Positions 5,766-7,161 of a stretch of DNA of 7,161 bases are shown in pieces. The position numbers and the translations under genes are program-made. The notes under the pieces are model-generated. The model worked only from the letters and a program-made list of their open reading frames with translations, was not told the origin of the DNA and did no database searches. Numbering within the stretch: position 1 is the first letter of the stretch; every line of letters begins with the position of its first letter. The stretch comes from Muribaculaceae bacterium (GTDB taxonomy: Bacteria > Bacteroidota > Bacteroidia > Bacteroidales > Muribaculaceae): assembly GCA_029057255.1 (NCBI GenBank), contig JAICZO010000123.1, forward strand, positions 1-7,161. The letters run 5' to 3'.

Positions 5766-6617
5766 ATGCGCCCGTACATCCTCTCCCTATTGCTACTGCT
5801 GCTATCGGCCGCGACGGCAAAGTCGCAGACCGTATGCGACGACATGATATTAGTCGAGACACAAATCGCGACGACACCCCCCGACAGCATCCTCACGGCA
5901 CCGGTCGAGGCCATGCGCCCCATGATGTCGCACGGCAGCCGCATCTCCATCTACGAGCTGCCTTACTCCCTCAGGACCAAGTCCTACAACTGGCCGCGTC
6001 TGTGGGTCAACACCGGCGTGCTTGTCGGCGCCTACGTCGGCACACTTGTCGTCCTCGAGTGTCTGCCCGAAGACGCCACGTCGTGGAACCGCGCCGAGCT
6101 GCAGAAAGATCCGTGGTATACCCGCTGGTATCAGAACGTATTCAAGAAAGGCCCCGAGTGGGACCACGACAACCCCATCTTCAACTACGTCCTGCACCCC
6201 TATGCCGGAGCGGCCTACTTCATGGCGGCCCGCTCGTGCGGCTTCAATTTCTATCAGTCGCTCCTGTACTCGGCCATAATATCGACCGTGGGCTGGGAGT
6301 TCGGCATCGAGGCCTGCATGGAGCGTCCGTCGATACAGGACATTTTCGTCACGCCGCTCGTAGGCAGTGTCATAGGCGAACTCTTCTATAAGCTCAAGCG
6401 CCACATCGTGGCACATGACTACCGCCTCTTCGGCTCGCCTGTCATCGGCAACGTGGTGGCCTTCCTTATCGACCCCGTCAACGAAGTCATAGGCTGCTTC
6501 GGCGGCAACGACGCCCGCAGGCTGCACCTCGGGCGCCCGCAGCCCAAGGTCACATCGTCGCTCATGCCCACGATAGGCAACGGTAGCTTCGGCTTCGCCT
6601 TCTCGTGCACATTTTGA
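5766..6617 (+). CDS. DUF3943 domain-containing envelope protein
   Basis: The protein has 283 residues. A signal peptide covers about 1-20 (MRPYILSLLLLLLSAATAKS, then Q). A second hydrophobic stretch follows NWPRLW at about 81-98 (NTGVLVGAYVGTLVVLE). The core at 132-205 has the DUF3943 signature: WDHDNPIFNYVLHPYAGAAYFMAARS, then STVGWEFGIEACMERPSI with QDIFVTPLVGSVIGE. The chain ends SFGFAFSCTF, with terminal Phe, as in many outer-membrane-associated proteins. The function of DUF3943 is not known; envelope location is inferred from the signal peptide and composition. The reading frame is open far upstream across the antisense of the amidase, but the ATG at 5766 is chosen because it directly precedes the signal peptide and follows an AT-rich leader. 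It is not obviously linked to the amidase unit. Confidence 0.88.
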   Translation: MRPYILSLLLLLLSAATAKSQTVCDDMILVETQIATTPPDSILTAPVEAMRPMMSHGSRISIYELPYSLRTKSYNWPRLWVNTGVLVGAYVGTLVVLECLPEDATSWNRAELQKDPWYTRWYQNVFKKGPEWDHDNPIFNYVLHPYAGAAYFMAARSCGFNFYQSLLYSAIISTVGWEFGIEACMERPSIQDIFVTPLVGSVIGELFYKLKRHIVAHDYRLFGSPVIGNVVAFLIDPVNEVIGCFGGNDARRLHLGRPQPKVTSSLMPTIGNGSFGFAFSCTF

Positions 6618-6629
6618 TTATACAAGAGT

Positions 6630-6667
6630 GTTACAATGGTTACAAAACCTATAAATTACCGTTACCC
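6630..6667. repeat. Short GTTAC direct repeats upstream of the serine hydrolase promoter
   Basis: GTTACAA occurs at 6630-6636 and 6639-6645 (9-bp period), and GTTACCC at 6661-6667. All three lie in the 101-bp gap, 14 or more bases upstream of the -33 TTG of the next gene. They could be regulator binding sites; chance is also plausible in this AT-rich gap. No terminator for the DUF3943 gene is evident. Confidence 0.3.
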
Positions 6668-6680
6668 TTTTGTTAAGACG

Positions 6681-6711
6681 TTGCAGGGCTGGCCGCTGTT
6701 GGCTACTTTTG
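6681..6711 (+). promoter_or_regulatory. Strong Bacteroidetes-type promoter of the serine hydrolase gene
   Basis: TTG (6681-6683) and TACTTTTG (6704-6711) are separated by exactly 20 bp, a textbook match to the Bacteroidetes consensus. Only seven bases lie between the -7 box and the ATG at 6719, so transcription should begin within a few bases of the start codon. Confidence 0.75.
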
Positions 6712-6718
6712 CAGCGTT

Positions 6719-7161
6719 ATGACGAAGTTTAATATTTATTTATTGCTTGTATTCCTTCTTCCGTCGCTGCTGATTCCCGTATCGTGCGACTCCTCGACGG
6801 AAAGCGACCCCTATCATATCGCGCAGCCTGTCGACTCTCTGATGAGCACCGTCTTCCCCGCCGACGCTCCCGGAGCCATAGTCATCATAAGCCGCGGCGA
6901 CACTATATTATATAATAAGGCTTATGGCCTTGCGCGTCTCGACAGCGTCTGTCCCGTCACCGACCGCACGCTCTTCAACATCGCTTCGTCGACCAAGACC
7001 ATCACGGCCGCAGCCATACTCAAGCTCCAGGAGCAGGGCAAGCTCTCGCTCAACGACCGTCTGCTCAAGTACTATCCCGACCTGCGCGAAGACGTTTTCG
7101 GAGAAATAACACTCCGTCACGTGCTGGCACACACTTCGGGCATAGCCGACATGCGCCCCAA
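6719..7161 (+). CDS. Serine hydrolase, beta-lactamase/PBP family (3' end beyond window)
   Basis: The 147 visible residues start with a lipoprotein-like signal: a hydrophobic stretch to about residue 22, then Cys23 (IPVSC) followed by acidic and Ser residues (DSSTESD). Acidic residues after the Cys resemble the Bacteroidetes surface-export signal, although Pro at -3 makes the lipobox imperfect. The catalytic domain begins near residue 36. SSTK at 90-93 is the SxxK motif (nucleophile S90, K93) in the typical setting FNIASSTKTITAAAILKLQEQGKLSLND. RHVLAHTSGI (133-142) is the next conserved block of the class C beta-lactamase-like family (PF00144). The YxN and KTG-like motifs would lie past the window edge. 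Members include esterases, D-aminopeptidases and cell-wall peptidases; the substrate cannot be told from this fragment, and antibiotic resistance should not be assumed. The start lies seven bases after the promoter -7 box. Confidence 0.88.
   Translation, partial: MTKFNIYLLLVFLLPSLLIPVSCDSSTESDPYHIAQPVDSLMSTVFPADAPGAIVIISRGDTILYNKAYGLARLDSVCPVTDRTLFNIASSTKTITAAAILKLQEQGKLSLNDRLLKYYPDLREDVFGEITLRHVLAHTSGIADMRP

Noticed and set aside
6902..6917. AT-rich patch inside the serine hydrolase gene
   Set aside because: It encodes the in-frame ILYNK strand before the catalytic Ser; a local run of AT-rich codons needs no further explanation.

Overview
The window reads as ordinary chromosome of a GC-rich member of Bacteroidota, most likely order Bacteroidales and perhaps Muribaculaceae. 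Three things support this. Promoter-like sites have the Bacteroidetes form (TTG, about 20 bp, TAnnTTTG). Start codons lack Shine-Dalgarno sequences. The protein families are Bacteroidales-typical: DUF6377-like, DUF6808-like, DUF3943, and a MutL with the Bacteroidetes-style C-terminus. GC-rich coding contrasts with AT-rich intergenic gaps. I see no rRNA, tRNA, CRISPR array, transposase or integrase.

Layout. The left 5.6 kb is transcribed leftward (minus strand). In transcription order it holds a phage-type N-acetylmuramoyl-L-alanine amidase (5597-5022), a small membrane-anchored DUF6808-like protein coupled by an ATGA overlap (5025-4561), two short unrecognised genes behind their own promoter (4451-4020 and 4004-3567), mutL (3486-1594), and a membrane-spanning TPR/HTH regulator of the DUF6377 type (1625-48) whose start overlaps the mutL 3' end. 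To the right, a 168-bp divergent gap leads to two plus-strand genes: a DUF3943 protein (5766-6617) and a serine hydrolase of the beta-lactamase/PBP family (6719 to beyond the edge).

How the parts relate. The amidase and its coupled partner look like a phage lysis pair (cytosolic amidase plus signal-anchored small protein). The two small unrecognised genes may belong with them as a domesticated or cryptic phage-like cassette beside mutL. MutL keeps a complete ATPase site but has lost the recognisable endonuclease motifs. A terminator-like hairpin sits just after the mutL stop, inside the signal-peptide codons of the DUF6377 gene, so the regulator may be expressed only by readthrough of mutL transcripts.

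I found no clearly novel defence or mobile system. The points most worth checking are the terminator inside the mutL/DUF6377 overlap, the degenerate MutL nuclease site, the phage-like cassette, and two promoters placed so close to the ATG that the mRNAs should be nearly leaderless.
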